A stretch of 64,000 nucleotides of DNA, taken from assembly GCF_013343235.1 (NCBI RefSeq), contig NZ_CP040094.1, forward strand, positions 1,054,501 to 1,118,500, read 5' to 3'. The notes under the pieces are model-generated. The model searched no databases and had not been told where the DNA came from. It saw only the letters and a list, made by a program, of their open reading frames with translations. The position numbers and the translations under genes were made by a program. Of this stretch, positions 1 through 7,790 are shown one piece after another (position 1 is the stretch's first letter; each line of letters starts with the position of its first letter). The DNA comes from Nostoc sp. TCL240-02 (GTDB lineage Bacteria; Cyanobacteriota; Cyanobacteriia; Cyanobacteriales; Nostocaceae).

Positions 1-260
1 CCTTCAAGATGGCGGATAAAACTATCAATTGCTGAAGCTATAAACATATAGCCCCAATCTTCAGAGTTTGTTTTAGTTTTTGACGATTTTGCTGTTAGTT
101 TACTTATTGCTACACGAATACGTTCTGCATCGGATTCTGGAATTGCACTGGTATGGCTTTTGACCGTAATTTTAAGTTTTTCACAAATTAATAATAGCTT
201 CTTGCTATCTAAATCTAATTCTTTTGCTAGTTCGTAGACTCTGAGTTTGCCGTTGTTCAT
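1..260 (-). CDS. Partial protein with IF-2 N-terminal-like helical domain
   Basis: A reading frame starts at ATG 260 and runs off the left edge, giving 86 codons. The first ~50 residues (MNNGKLRVYELAKELDLDS, then a CEKLKITVKSH motif and AERIRVAISKL) match the small helical domain at the N-terminus of cyanobacterial translation initiation factor IF-2 (IF2_N). After it comes a short Lys/Ser linker and then DWGYMFIASAIDSFIRHLEG, which is unlike the long Pro/Arg-rich linker of InfB. It is therefore more likely a different protein that uses IF2_N as an N-terminal module. The C-terminal function is outside the window. Confidence 0.6.
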   Translation of the reverse strand, partial: MNNGKLRVYELAKELDLDSKKLLLICEKLKITVKSHTSAIPESDAERIRVAISKLTAKSSKTKTNSEDWGYMFIASAIDSFIRHLE

Positions 261-418
261 CCAGTTAACAATTGAGGGTTTAGATTTAAACGCAGAGGGG
301 CGCAAAGGTAAGCGCAGAGGAGCGCAAAGTATTATTTTAGTACGATTTGCTATGAGTGAAATTTGGTAAGACTCTGCGTTTAAATACGTTACGAGTTTAA
401 GTAATGTTTATTAAATTA

Positions 419-1336
419 CTATAATTTATACTGCTGATAAACTTCACTAGCAGCACGATGCAGCAAGGAATGCCGCCAAACCAAAGATTTCATGTCATCA
501 GCATAACCACCACCAATGACGCAAGCGACGGGATAACCGCTACTCATACAGGTACTTAAAACCTGCATTTCCCGGCGGAAAATGCCAGCATCGGTTAAGG
601 CTAATTTGCCTAAGCGATCGCCTATATGAGGGTCAACACCAGCATCATAAAATACTAAGTCTGGCTTGACTTTAGACAATAAATCTGCTAAGCAATTCGC
701 TAAGGTTTGCAAATAAGCGTCATCCTCCATTCCCACCGGCAAAGGAACATCTAAATCGCTGTTTTGTTTTGTACCGGGGAAATTGACTTCGCAGTGCATA
801 GAGAAAGTAAAAACGCTGTCGTCATCTTGGAAGATAAAAGCTGTACCGTCTCCTTGGTGGACATCCAAATCGACAATCAGGATTTTTTGGACGAGTCCGA
901 ATTTTTGTAAAACGCGACAAGCGATCGCTAAATCGTTGAAAATACAAAAACCAGACCCATAACTAGGAAAGGCATGATGAGTTCCACCAGCCGTATTACA
1001 AGCTAAACCTTGACTTAGTGCCAGTTTTGCAGTGAGTATCGTACCACCTACCGCTACACAAGTACGATTTGCTAATGCTGGACTCCAAGGTAAACCAATG
1101 CGGCGCTGTGCTTTGGGATCTAGGGTTCCTTCACAATAAGCTTGAACGTAGCTAGGGGTGTGGATTAACTCTATCAATTCTAGCGGTGGACGTTCGGGGG
1201 TATGAAATTGTTGTTGATTCGCGACACCATCAGTTAACAGCAATTCGTAGAGTTGTCGGAACTTAGACATCGGAAAGCGATGTCCTTCAGGTAGAGGAGC
1301 AATATAATCTGGGTGGTAAATAATTGGCAAGTCCAT
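419..1336 (-). CDS. Histone deacetylase family protein (acetyl-amine hydrolase)
   Basis: A 305-residue protein of the arginase/deacetylase superfamily, the usual length for bacterial class II-type members. These zinc enzymes remove acetyl groups from acetyl-lysine, acetylpolyamines or similar amines in the cytosol. Visible signatures are the catalytic His pair in GGTHHAFP (about residues 120-121), the metal ligands in DLDVHQGDGT (D158, H160) and the later YDAGVDPH aspartate (about D235). A longer frame exists from a TTG at 1354, but the ATG at 1336 gives the family-typical MDLPIIYHP start. The substrate cannot be told from sequence. Confidence 0.9.
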   Translation of the reverse strand: MDLPIIYHPDYIAPLPEGHRFPMSKFRQLYELLLTDGVANQQQFHTPERPPLELIELIHTPSYVQAYCEGTLDPKAQRRIGLPWSPALANRTCVAVGGTILTAKLALSQGLACNTAGGTHHAFPSYGSGFCIFNDLAIACRVLQKFGLVQKILIVDLDVHQGDGTAFIFQDDDSVFTFSMHCEVNFPGTKQNSDLDVPLPVGMEDDAYLQTLANCLADLLSKVKPDLVFYDAGVDPHIGDRLGKLALTDAGIFRREMQVLSTCMSSGYPVACVIGGGYADDMKSLVWRHSLLHRAASEVYQQYKL

Positions 1337-1448
1337 AAGGAAAGAACATCTCAAGCAGGTAATCCAGCAAATAACAAGGTAAAATTTAGCGATAATCGCA
1401 GCAATAGTGCTGTTCTCCTAAATGTAAAACTTCAAATTTAAAATTTAT

Positions 1449-2477
1449 ATGATGGAATGGATTACGCCATTAGTATTTATTCTAGCTGGCTTCCTGGCTG
1501 GAATAATTGGTGAAAAAGTTATCTTCAAAAAACTGGAAACATTCGTTACTAATAAACGAATTGCTGGGAGTAAAATTATATTTCGCTCTCTGCACCGAAT
1601 GACTTTTATTTGGTTTGCGATCGCCGGTTTTTTTTGGGCAGTTCTGAGCGCCCCGCTTAAGCCAGATATTGCATTAGTACTGCAAAAAATTCTGACGATC
1701 GCATTGCTGTTTTCAGTAACCCTAGTCTTAGCCAGATTGACTGCTGGTTTTGTTAATTTATATATTCGCAGAGCCGAAGGCGTTCCCACATCACTAATTT
1801 CCAACCTTGCTAAGGCTACTGTTTTCGTTTTGGGAACATTAATCATATTGCAAACAGTAGGTGTTCAAATCACACCGATAATCACAACTTTAGGTATTGG
1901 TGGTATAGCAGTTGGTCTAGCACTTCAAGACACGCTTGCAAATTTATTTTCTGGTTTTTACTTAATTATTTCTAAGCAAGTTAGAACCGGAGATTATGTA
2001 AAATTAGATGCTGGACATGAGGGATATGTGATAGATATTTCTTGGCGCAACACGACAATTAAAGAAATGTCAAATAATGTCGTCATTGTTCCTAATTCTA
2101 AATTGTCTTCAGCGATTTTCACAAATTATCATTTACCTGCAAAAGAAATTACTTTAACAATGGATGTGGGTGTAAGTTATGATAGCGATTTGGAACAAGT
2201 CGAAAAAGTAACTGTAGAAGTGGCCATTGAAGTCATGCAAGAAATTGCACCAGAGTTAACAAAGAATGAACCATATATCAGATTTCATACTTTTAATGAT
2301 TTTAGTATAGATTTTACGCTTTATATGCGGGTAAGCGAATACTTCGATCAGCGTATTGGTAAACATCTATTTGTGAAAAAATTACACAAACGCTATCAGC
2401 AAGCTGGAATTAAAATTCCTTTTCCGATTAAAGAGATTTATGTGCAAAATAATTTAAATAAAAATTCGGCATTATAG
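1449..2477 (+). CDS. Small-conductance mechanosensitive channel family protein (MscS-like)
   Basis: A 342-residue inner-membrane protein. It has about four hydrophobic segments in the first ~180 residues. A pore-lining helix region rich in Gly/Ala (GIGGIAVGLALQDTLANLF, about residues 150-168) leads into the conserved MscS beta-domain (KQVRTGDYVKL, then VVIVPNSKLSS). MscS channels release solutes when membrane tension rises during osmotic downshock. Length and segment order suit a YbdG/YnaI-like or intermediate MscS protein rather than the minimal MscS. It is divergent from the deacetylase gene, with ~110 bp between them that must hold both promoters. Confidence 0.88.
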   Translation: MMEWITPLVFILAGFLAGIIGEKVIFKKLETFVTNKRIAGSKIIFRSLHRMTFIWFAIAGFFWAVLSAPLKPDIALVLQKILTIALLFSVTLVLARLTAGFVNLYIRRAEGVPTSLISNLAKATVFVLGTLIILQTVGVQITPIITTLGIGGIAVGLALQDTLANLFSGFYLIISKQVRTGDYVKLDAGHEGYVIDISWRNTTIKEMSNNVVIVPNSKLSSAIFTNYHLPAKEITLTMDVGVSYDSDLEQVEKVTVEVAIEVMQEIAPELTKNEPYIRFHTFNDFSIDFTLYMRVSEYFDQRIGKHLFVKKLHKRYQQAGIKIPFPIKEIYVQNNLNKNSAL

Positions 2478-2544
2478 CTTTTCCTAACCAAATGAGCTAC
2501 ATCATAGTCCCCTCTCGTTGGCGCAGCCTCTCGTAGAGAAGAGC

Positions 2545-2731
2545 GGCTACGGTGTACACACAAGTTCTAAAAACCTAGCTTGATGAGGCTTTCCTCATTC
2601 TCATACACAGCATGGGAATGAGAGAAATAACATTGTCAGTCGATACAATGCGATTGTTAGTTGATGCAATGCCATTGTTAGTCAATGCAATGCCATTGTA
2701 TGGTCAAGAGACTTGTGTGTACACCGTAGCC
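2545..2731. repeat. Perfect 21-bp inverted repeat pair enclosing ~145 bp
   Basis: Positions 2545-2565 and 2711-2731 are perfect reverse complements over 21 bp (core CGGTGTACACACAAGT). They enclose a small block containing the 21-bp palindromic tandem units. Nothing in the block codes for a transposase. The arrangement resembles a tiny non-autonomous mobile element (MITE) or a large cruciform. It fills most of the ~310-bp gene-free stretch between the MscS gene and the ABC permease gene. Confidence 0.7.
2631..2700. repeat. 21-bp imperfect palindromic tandem repeat, ~3.3 copies
   Basis: Units start at 2631, 2652 and 2673, with a partial fourth at 2694. Each unit is close to CATTGTTAGTCAATGCAATGC and is itself nearly palindromic (CATTG...CAATG). 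Substitutions between units are mostly transitions. The 21-bp period is the same as that of the unrelated repeat at 56940-57170. Confidence 0.75.
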
Positions 2732-2787
2732 TCGCTTGTGGGGAGGAGGTTGGGCGTGGGGTTCTTATAAAACCAGACTAACTTTTG

Positions 2788-3642
2788 CTAAGGAAGGTGT
2801 TTTATAGACAAGGGAGGGAGACGGCGTTTATATCGTCCTTGCAGATTCTTGGTGAGCAACACACAGGCAAATATGGCGGTTGAAAGTAGCACTACACTAG
2901 CTCCAGAGGCAATATCGAGGTAGTAGCTGAGGTAGATGCCTACAAAGGAAATCGCAGATCCTAAAATCCCGGAGACAATCATGATATAACCAAAGCGATC
3001 GCTCACTAATCGGGCAATCGATGCCGGAATCACCACTGCTGAAATAATCAGAGTTACTCCCAAAACGTTCAGTGTCGCCACCAGTAAAGTTGCCAACATC
3101 AAAGCAAATAAAGTATCCATTGCAAAAACGGGTACGCCATGAACCTGAGCAACTTCCCGATCAAAACACCAAAATAGTAACGGGCGATAAAACAAGAAAA
3201 CTACAGTGAGTAAGACTATCGTCACACCCGTCACCACCCACAAATCATTAGGGGAAACTCCCAATACATTGCCAAACAAAGCGGCTTCAAAATTTTGGCT
3301 AAACTTGCGATAGCTACTGATTACAGCTACTCCTAAAGCAAAGCTAGCAGTTGTAACAATTCCAATAGCTGCATCCGAGTAAACTTTGCGTCCTGTCAAA
3401 TATTGAATCAGCAAGGCAGCTGCAAAACCCCAAATCCCAGAGCCAATGTAGAAATTCAACCCCAGTACATAACTCAGCACGGCTCCCCCCAAAATCGCAT
3501 GAGATAAACCGTGGGCAATGTAACTCATTCTGCGAGTTGTAATATAAACTCCCATCATGCCGCATAATAGCCCAGCCATCATGCCTACTAAAATCGCACG
3601 GCTAAAAAATTCGTAGCGAAAGGGTGCTAGTAAAAAATCCAT
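2788..3642 (-). CDS. Metal ABC transporter permease (ABC-3 family, ZnuB/MntB-like)
   Basis: A 284-residue polytopic membrane protein with eight or so hydrophobic segments. It carries the ABC-3 family pattern, including GLSHAILGGAVLSYVLG near residue 50 and VTLIISAVVIPASIARL near residue 205. It forms the membrane channel of a zinc/manganese importer of the cluster 9 type. It lies 13 bp downstream of the ATPase gene, which itself lies 18 bp downstream of the binding-protein gene, so all three are almost certainly one transcript. The order (binding protein, ATPase, permease) is the one known for the Synechocystis mntCAB operon. Confidence 0.92.
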   Translation of the reverse strand: MDFLLAPFRYEFFSRAILVGMMAGLLCGMMGVYITTRRMSYIAHGLSHAILGGAVLSYVLGLNFYIGSGIWGFAAALLIQYLTGRKVYSDAAIGIVTTASFALGVAVISSYRKFSQNFEAALFGNVLGVSPNDLWVVTGVTIVLLTVVFLFYRPLLFWCFDREVAQVHGVPVFAMDTLFALMLATLLVATLNVLGVTLIISAVVIPASIARLVSDRFGYIMIVSGILGSAISFVGIYLSYYLDIASGASVVLLSTAIFACVLLTKNLQGRYKRRLPPLSIKHLP

Positions 3643-3655
3643 ATATAGTATTTAT

Positions 3656-4492
3656 TTAAGCAGACTTCGACGAGTTAGATGGGCGCAGTATTTGGGGTAA
3701 GTTATCTTGCATTTGATGACGCAGAGAAGTACCACCGCTAGCGATTAAGATTCGGTCTTGTTGGTGGAAAACTACCATTTCTCCCCCAAAAGTCTGCTCA
3801 AGATTTGCGGGAGTGAAGACATCGATAGGTTGACCTTGACAAACTAAACCGTGGTTGAAACATACTACCCAAGGTAGATGTGTCGCTACCGAGTTGAGGT
3901 CATGGGTAGAGAGGATAATTGTTAAACCTTGCTGATTCAAATCAGCCAATAGGTGCAATAGTTCGTGTTGAACGTGCAAGTCGGAACTACTGGTAGGTTC
4001 ATCTAGAAGAACTATTTCTGGTTCTCCTACTAAAGCACGGGCAATGAAAACCCTTTGCTGTTGCCCACCAGAGAGATTACCGATTGGTTGATGAGCAACA
4101 TGGGCAACTCCAACGCGCTCTAGGAGTTCGCTGGCAATGGCGCGATCGCGCCGCGAAGACCAAGGCAACATCTTCTGTTTTTGGTAACGCCCCATCATCA
4201 CCACTTCCAGAGCCGTAACTGGAAAAGTCCAATCCACTGTTTCCACTTGCGGTACATACCCCACGAAAGACGGTGCTACTCCTGGCTTTAAGCGCTTTCC
4301 TCGAAACCAAATTTCTCCAGCCCAAGGATGAACTAGCCCTAAAATCGCTCTGATTAAAGTGCTTTTACCGCTACCAGAAGGGCCTACCAAACCAGTGAGT
4401 TGACCAGAGTAAAGCGTTAAATTAACATCGCTAAACACTGGTTGGGTTTGATAACCACAGGTTAAACTTCTAACTTCAAGTATTGGTTGCAT
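3656..4492 (-). CDS. Metal ABC transporter ATP-binding protein
   Basis: A 278-residue ATPase subunit that powers import through the adjacent permease. It shows Walker A (GPSGSGKST, about residues 37-45), the Q-loop region with GYVPQVE, the ABC signature LSGGQQQR (about residue 140), Walker B (IVLLDEPTSSSD) and the H-loop STHDLN. The C-terminal ~40 residues extend past the ATPase core. It belongs to the manganese/zinc ATPase subfamily by overall pattern and gene context. The ligand preference (Mn or Zn) is not decided by this subunit. Confidence 0.93.
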   Translation of the reverse strand: MQPILEVRSLTCGYQTQPVFSDVNLTLYSGQLTGLVGPSGSGKSTLIRAILGLVHPWAGEIWFRGKRLKPGVAPSFVGYVPQVETVDWTFPVTALEVVMMGRYQKQKMLPWSSRRDRAIASELLERVGVAHVAHQPIGNLSGGQQQRVFIARALVGEPEIVLLDEPTSSSDLHVQHELLHLLADLNQQGLTIILSTHDLNSVATHLPWVVCFNHGLVCQGQPIDVFTPANLEQTFGGEMVVFHQQDRILIASGGTSLRHQMQDNLPQILRPSNSSKSA

Positions 4493-4510
4493 TTATTTAT
4501 TTTATTGATG

Positions 4511-5572
4511 CTACTTGGTTGCTGTTGGGCCAACAACATTACCAGTCTGCAAGTTCTTCACTAAATTAGGGTTTCCTCCTAAATTAGAGGCGATAATCCG
4601 CATATTGTTAGCCATCATGCCAATATAAGTATGCTCAGGATTAGTGTTTTCAATTGCATTGGCTGAACCGGTTCCTGGTAACTCATCATCGGCAGTGTTC
4701 GCTGTTTTTACCTTCGCTTCGCGGGCAATTTGTTCTTCTACCTTACTAGGGTAGACTTCAGAACCAAAAATAGCTGGAACGCCTGTTTTCCGAATTTGGT
4801 CAATTAGCTTTGTGATATCTTGAGCGGATGGTTCCTTGAAATCTGAAGGTTGAATCGCACCAATTACTTGAAAACCATACTCTCTGGCCCAATACGCCCA
4901 AGAATCATGGTAGGTCAAAAGTTTACGGTTTTTGGCGGGAATACTGGCGACGATTTCCCGCGTTGCTTTGTCTAGAGCATCCAGACGTTGTAGATAATTT
5001 TTGAGATTAGTCGCGTAGTAGTCTTTGCCAGCAGGATCTAAGGTGGTTAACTGTTGAGCAGCTAGTTTGGCGTAAGCTTCAGCATACTTCGGGTTTACCC
5101 ACAGATGAGGATTGGGATCGCCCTTTTCTTTAGGAAAGCTGAAGTCAAAAAGCCATTGGTCTTGTGTAATAGTGTTACTGCCTAGTTCAAAGATTTTAGT
5201 TTCTTTGGGCTTTGAGGCTTTAGCTAGTTTTTCTGTTGGGGATTCTAAATGCAACCCATTGGCGAGGATCAAATTAGCTTTGGATAGCAAATCAGAATCG
5301 CTCGGACGAGGTTCAAAGGTGTGAGAGTCGGTTCCTTCTGGAATAATACCCTTAACTTCTAAGCGATCGCCTGCAATGTTACTCACAATATTGGTTAAAG
5401 GAGCAACTGTCGTTACAACTAAAAGCTTATTCTGTGTCTTTTGCTCTCCTGCTTGAACCGGAGTACTGGTTACTTGGGGATTAGAAGACACCGTTTTATC
5501 CTGAGAGGGACTGCAAGCTACTATGAAGCTCAGTACAAATAGCAATCCAAGGAGGGTCTTCATTAGATTCAA
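4511..5572 (-). CDS. Zinc/manganese-binding lipoprotein of ABC importer
   Basis: A 353-residue cluster 9 (A-I) solute-binding protein. The N-terminus is a lipoprotein signal ending in FIVAC, followed by a Ser/Thr/Gln-rich linker. Likely metal ligands are the His in GTDSHTFEP, the His in NPHLWVNP, the His in LTYHDSWAYW and an acidic residue near TADDELPG. A His at the third position is typical of zinc binders such as ZnuA or of TroA, whereas Mn-specific MntC has Glu there. However, the His-rich loop common in ZnuA is missing. AGAAGG lies upstream of the ATG at 5572. It is the first gene of the importer operon. Confidence 0.9.
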   Translation of the reverse strand: MNLMKTLLGLLFVLSFIVACSPSQDKTVSSNPQVTSTPVQAGEQKTQNKLLVVTTVAPLTNIVSNIAGDRLEVKGIIPEGTDSHTFEPRPSDSDLLSKANLILANGLHLESPTEKLAKASKPKETKIFELGSNTITQDQWLFDFSFPKEKGDPNPHLWVNPKYAEAYAKLAAQQLTTLDPAGKDYYATNLKNYLQRLDALDKATREIVASIPAKNRKLLTYHDSWAYWAREYGFQVIGAIQPSDFKEPSAQDITKLIDQIRKTGVPAIFGSEVYPSKVEEQIAREAKVKTANTADDELPGTGSANAIENTNPEHTYIGMMANNMRIIASNLGGNPNLVKNLQTGNVVGPTATK

Positions 5573-5588
5573 GCCTTCTAAATTAAAG

Positions 5589-5603
5589 AATCAATTTTTG
5601 ATT
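5589..5603. promoter_or_regulatory. 15-bp palindrome upstream of the metal importer operon
   Basis: AATCAATTTTTGATT is a palindrome with 6-bp arms and a 3-bp centre, beginning 17 bp before the ATG of the binding-protein gene. Its position suits an operator for a metal-responsive regulator (Zur-, Fur- or MntR-like). It does not match a consensus I can name with confidence, so the role is inference. Confidence 0.3.
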
Positions 5604-5714
5604 AGACCTTTTCCCATTATTAAAATGCAATGCCCCCTCAGGGTATTTCCGGTTGATTTTTAGATTTTTTTACCTTATGTCTTACTTAAGTAATATTGCG
5701 GGAGTCGGGGAGTA

Positions 5715-5735
5715 CAGCAATTATCAGCATTGCTG
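5715..5735. terminator. Hairpin between the MBL-fold gene and the importer operon
   Basis: CAGCAAT (5715-5721) pairs with ATTGCTG (5729-5735) around a 7-nt loop. It lies after the 3' end of the MBL-fold gene and before the importer operon, both on the minus strand. It could end the upstream transcript or act as a regulatory stem. It has no strong U-run, so termination would be weak. Confidence 0.35.
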
Positions 5736-5834
5736 AATCGAAGGATGAATTGATTTTTGCATCTTTGCACCTACCCTACAGATTGCCTGGGGCGTTCTGT
5801 AAGAGTAGTTGCTGCGAACTTTTCACATTCTGAT

Positions 5835-6614
5835 TTAGATTGCTAATGCTCGTTTTTCTAATGGTAGTTCAAAGCGATCGCCTGGTTTTGGCTCAAGTAC
5901 CTGCGTCGAAAGATTGTTTTTCTCAAGTAACGAACGAAATTCTTCAGCAGTTCCTTTAGTCTGAATTAGTTTCATCAGCAATCCCTCAAACGCCACATCA
6001 CCACCAGCCGCCGTAGGTAATATTATTTGAGGCTGTAACGACTTTACTAATTCTAAAGAACTATTTTTGCCTTTAATAATTGGCCCAAGCAAAGGCAACG
6101 TCATGTCAATAAACGGTGTAATCACTACATCGATGGGTGTAGCTTGCTGAAGTTGTGGAGAATGATAACCGTGAGGCTCGTAGTATACAGTTAAACCACT
6201 TTCCAATTCTTTGAGAAGATAACTATTTTCTATCAAAGTGGGGCCAATGGGCGAACCGGGAAAAGCTTTGATTTCAACTTGATTATTTAAAGTGAAAGTT
6301 TCACAATGAGCAAGAGTAGTTACTTGGGTATAACCTAACTGCTGTACTACCTTGGCTGCATTGGGAGAGGCTACAACCTTGATGTTGTGGTCGAGTACCT
6401 GAAGCGTTGGGGGGTGAGCGTGGTCTTCTAAACCCTGAGACAGAAGGATCAAATCAATATTATCTGGTATTGGGCGATTTTGCGATCGCGAACCTTTAAA
6501 TAACCAATCCAAATTGCTGAAAATTAACGAACCAACCAGCCAAGGGTCAATCAGTATTCTTTTCCCACCAATTTCCAGTAACCAAGAGTTGCTGTCAAAC
6601 CAAGTTAAGAACAT
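5835..6614 (-). CDS. MBL-fold hydrolase-like protein with altered metal motif
   Basis: A 259-residue protein of the metallo-beta-lactamase fold, resembling UlaG/YtnP-like proteins. The start MFLTWFDSNSWLLEIGGKRIL and IDPWLVGS are typical of the first strands. Where active members have HxHxDH, this one reads SQGLEDHAHPP, so the first two His ligands are replaced and only the DH part remains. Later His residues occur in EPHGYHSP. It may bind a different metal set, bind a single metal, or have lost hydrolase activity. It is divergent from the TIR gene. Confidence 0.75.
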   Translation of the reverse strand: MFLTWFDSNSWLLEIGGKRILIDPWLVGSLIFSNLDWLFKGSRSQNRPIPDNIDLILLSQGLEDHAHPPTLQVLDHNIKVVASPNAAKVVQQLGYTQVTTLAHCETFTLNNQVEIKAFPGSPIGPTLIENSYLLKELESGLTVYYEPHGYHSPQLQQATPIDVVITPFIDMTLPLLGPIIKGKNSSLELVKSLQPQIILPTAAGGDVAFEGLLMKLIQTKGTAEEFRSLLEKNNLSTQVLEPKPGDRFELPLEKRALAI

Positions 6615-6779
6615 AAAATTTTGTGAAGATAACGACTATCTTCATTATCAATTGTTTCAGCTTTCTTGCGGATGTATACACATAACCGATCATTAAGGAT
6701 GACACGGAGAGATTTTAATCAATAGTGATTATCCAGACTTGATATAAAATCAGAGCTAGACGGCATTTAGAAGAAAAAA

Positions 6780-7664
6780 ATGAAGCCAGAAGTATTTTTA
6801 GAGCAAAAGGACGTTGTACCGTTAACTAGGGCACTGATACAAGTGCTAATACAAAACAATACAGTAAGCGATCGCTACAGTCTTCTGGATAATGCTGGCA
6901 TCCATTCAGCATTCATTAGCAACTTAAGACTAGAGTCACAACCCAAAATCTTAGCTCAGGCTTTAGTTGCAGAATTTAGAAGATACCGTTTTGACAGCAG
7001 ACGGCCAGATTATCATCCAATGGTTAATCTCTTAGAACACTTGTGCGAACTTGCAGAATTTTTAAGTCTGTCTGACGAAGATATGACCCTATTCAACCGG
7101 CTTTTTAAGGAAGGTCAGGAGAACTTTAAAGCCTTGAAAAATGCTAGTAAGATTGAGTTAACCCAAGACATAGATACTGTTTTGGTTCAACCACAACAGC
7201 CTAACTCTATAGTAGAACGCGAGCGAGTCTTTATTAGTTACAGCCACAAAGACAAAGCATGGTTGGATAGACTTCAGATTGTACTCAAACCATTATTGCG
7301 AAAACAAATAATCTCAGTTTGGGATGACACAAAAATTACAGCAGGCTCTTTATGGAGAGATGAAATCAATAATGCCTTAGCAGCAGCAAAAGTCGCTGTA
7401 TTAATTGTGAGTGCAGATTTTTTAGGATCTGACTTTATTGCCGAGCATGAACTACCACCACTACTTGAAGCTGCTAAACAAGGACAACTGAAACTCATTT
7501 GGATATATTTGAGCGCTTGTGATGTGCCAACAGAAATTACTGCTTATCAGGCAGCACATAACACTTCTAAACCACTAAAGAGCTTGAGTTCGGCAGAGCA
7601 AGATGAAGTATTGGTTAACATTTGTAAGCAAATTGAACAAGCAGCAAATAAACCGATTTATTAA
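6780..7664 (+). CDS. TIR-domain protein with N-terminal effector-associated-like domain
   Basis: A 294-residue protein. Residues ~10-95 form a helical domain (RALIQVLIQ..., ending near MVNLLEHL) that matches the first ~95 residues of the next gene in pattern and position. Residues ~148-290 are a TIR domain beginning RVFISYSHKDKAW, with SADFLGSDF and a Glu at about residue 224. That Glu falls where the catalytic Glu of NAD-cleaving TIR enzymes lies (SARM1 WxxxE helix). TIR proteins cleave NAD or make signal nucleotides in anti-phage systems. It starts at ATG 6780 and lies 126 bp before the NB-ARC gene on the same strand, so it is probably the effector of a two-gene system. Confidence 0.85.
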   Translation: MKPEVFLEQKDVVPLTRALIQVLIQNNTVSDRYSLLDNAGIHSAFISNLRLESQPKILAQALVAEFRRYRFDSRRPDYHPMVNLLEHLCELAEFLSLSDEDMTLFNRLFKEGQENFKALKNASKIELTQDIDTVLVQPQQPNSIVERERVFISYSHKDKAWLDRLQIVLKPLLRKQIISVWDDTKITAGSLWRDEINNALAAAKVAVLIVSADFLGSDFIAEHELPPLLEAAKQGQLKLIWIYLSACDVPTEITAYQAAHNTSKPLKSLSSAEQDEVLVNICKQIEQAANKPIY

Positions 7665-7790
7665 ATTGGCGATCGCTTGATTTCGTCAGGCAGCAACTTT
7701 TATCTACTATGGATACCTAAACAGAGGCTGAATTAACGGATTTAGAAAATATTTTTATTTGGAGAGTCCAAAGAATTTAAAGGAATATCA

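Noticed and set aside
2545..2731. Inverted-repeat block as a true insertion sequence
   Set aside because: Too short and without transposase; at most a MITE-like element.
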